From NCBI GenBank assembly GCA_023398495.1, contig JAEWSG010000159.1:1-25162 (forward strand): a DNA stretch of 25,162 nt, written 5' to 3'. This DNA is from Bacillota bacterium. Its GTDB lineage: Bacteria; Bacillota; Clostridia; Acetivibrionales; Acetivibrionaceae. The number at the start of each line of letters is the position of its first letter. Position 1 is the first letter of the stretch. The notes under the pieces are model-generated. The model was given only the letters and a program-made list of their open reading frames with translations. It was not told the origin of the DNA and searched no databases. The position numbers and the translations under genes are program-made. Of the stretch, positions 24,661 to 25,162 are shown in pieces.

Positions 24661-25023
24661 CTATTGAAGTATTTTATTTAATTGTAATTCAATAGTTTTA
24701 AATAACATTGACTCTAATTTATCGAACTGTGTCAATGAGAAAAAAGGAATTTCCATTGCAATTAAAATTTCATTCCCGCCACTAAAGCCTGAAATAATGC
24801 TAAAGTTGTCTGGTATATTAGAGTTTTCCGAAATATTAGGGTAAACCAAAATTATGTCTGTGCAACCTCGCTTGAAAGCATAACTAACCATTTGGTATAA
24901 GTCCGATTGTGCTATTCCTTTTTTGGGGTCTGATTTGAAATTATTAGGGCGTAATTTGTATTTAGTATCAATGATTACTTTTTTATGCAAAATATGCTTA
25001 TGAGTCAGATCATTTTTCCACAA
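24661..25023 (-). CDS. McrC-like C-terminal nuclease domain, orphan or truncated
   Basis: The 120-aa product matches only the end of McrC, the endonuclease subunit of the McrBC modified-cytosine restriction system. It has KVIIDTKYK (the D-x-K part of the PD-(D/E)xK site), IAQSDLYQMVSYAF and IILVYP in the usual order. WKND near the start may stand for the preceding 'RPD'. Full McrC is about 350-450 aa, so some 230 or more residues are missing. The start is a TTG 22 nt after the stop of the next gene, which happens to be in the same frame. Either it is a decayed mcrC remnant or a small stand-alone nuclease. No mcrB is visible in the window. Confidence 0.55.
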   Translation of the reverse strand: MWKNDLTHKHILHKKVIIDTKYKLRPNNFKSDPKKGIAQSDLYQMVSYAFKRGCTDIILVYPNISENSNIPDNFSIISGFSGGNEILIAMEIPFFSLTQFDKLESMLFKTIELQLNKILQ

Positions 25024-25044
25024 TACAGTTGTCGTGAATAAGGG

Positions 25045-25162
25045 TTATAAAACCTCCATCTTATATCTTCTCTTCACATTCTCAAAATGATCTTTAAATA
25101 CAGGAGAATTATTATACTGATCCCAAAACTCATTATAACTCAGATGCATGAATTTAATGTTC
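25045..25162 (-). CDS. 3' end of an unknown gene
   Basis: The minus-strand frame enters from the right edge and encodes 38 residues ending in KRRYKMEVL before TAA at 25047-25045. It includes HLSYNEFWDQYNNSPVFKD and reads like a real C-terminus. It is in the same frame as the McrC-like ORF, separated by one TAA and eight sense codons. The sequence does not look like the middle of McrC, so I treat it as a separate gene. The family is unknown. Confidence 0.45.
   Translation of the reverse strand, partial: NIKFMHLSYNEFWDQYNNSPVFKDHFENVKRRYKMEVL

Noticed and set aside
1..25162. Insertion sequence, integrase or prophage genes
   Set aside because: No transposase, recombinase or phage structural gene is recognisable, and no terminal inverted repeats with target duplications were found by eye, although the relics suggest past rearrangement.

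Overview
The window looks like a piece of a Bacteroidota chromosome, or of an element living in one. The DNA is AT-rich. Start codons rarely have a Shine-Dalgarno sequence, and several genes are preceded by a -7 box of the Bacteroidota type TAnnTTTG. The left third is a patchwork of small genes and gene relics. The right two thirds is one large anti-phage locus. All homology statements come from reading motifs by eye; no database was searched.

Left region (1-6141). A partial gene leaves the window on the minus strand. A PAD/agmatine-deiminase family gene follows (266-1102), then a two-gene minus-strand unit of unknown function (2998-1234). The first gene of that unit has a divergent, oppositely oriented paralogue (3679-4524). 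Both paralogues have a matching leader of exactly 190 nt. Between and around them lie recognisable relics: a bacterial PH-domain N-terminus, a possible restriction-enzyme fragment, a decayed third paralogue copy, and two copies of an unknown 'IKLFG' C-terminal segment. A 2H-phosphoesterase-like gene (4769-5392) and a DUF4177-like gene that has probably lost its 5' end complete this part.

Middle (6142-8438). A HARE-HTH plus GIY-YIG nuclease gene (6393-7193) and a convergent AbiU2-like HEPN gene (7909-7226) are typical defence-island genes. A 529-nt gap then leads to the main operon.

Right region (8439-24624). Nine tightly packed plus-strand genes (gaps of 1-7 nt or a 4-nt overlap) form a type 1 BREX locus: small XRE regulator, brxA, brxB, brxC, pglX, [RecQ helicase fused to a ComFC-like phosphoribosyltransferase], [DprA-like protein], pglZ, brxL. 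The six core genes should give site-specific adenine methylation (PglX) and phage restriction (BrxC, PglZ, BrxL and partners). The two bracketed genes are an insert between pglX and pglZ. In kind they match the late-competence set of helicase, ComFC-type PRTase and DprA that handles single-stranded DNA during transformation. This is the most interesting part of the window. BrxL is also unusual: its C-terminus resembles the PLD-like MIT_C domain, and I do not see a Lon-type protease domain.

Right end (24625-25162). A minus-strand, 120-aa McrC-like nuclease domain without the rest of McrC, and the 3' end of another unknown gene, converge on brxL.
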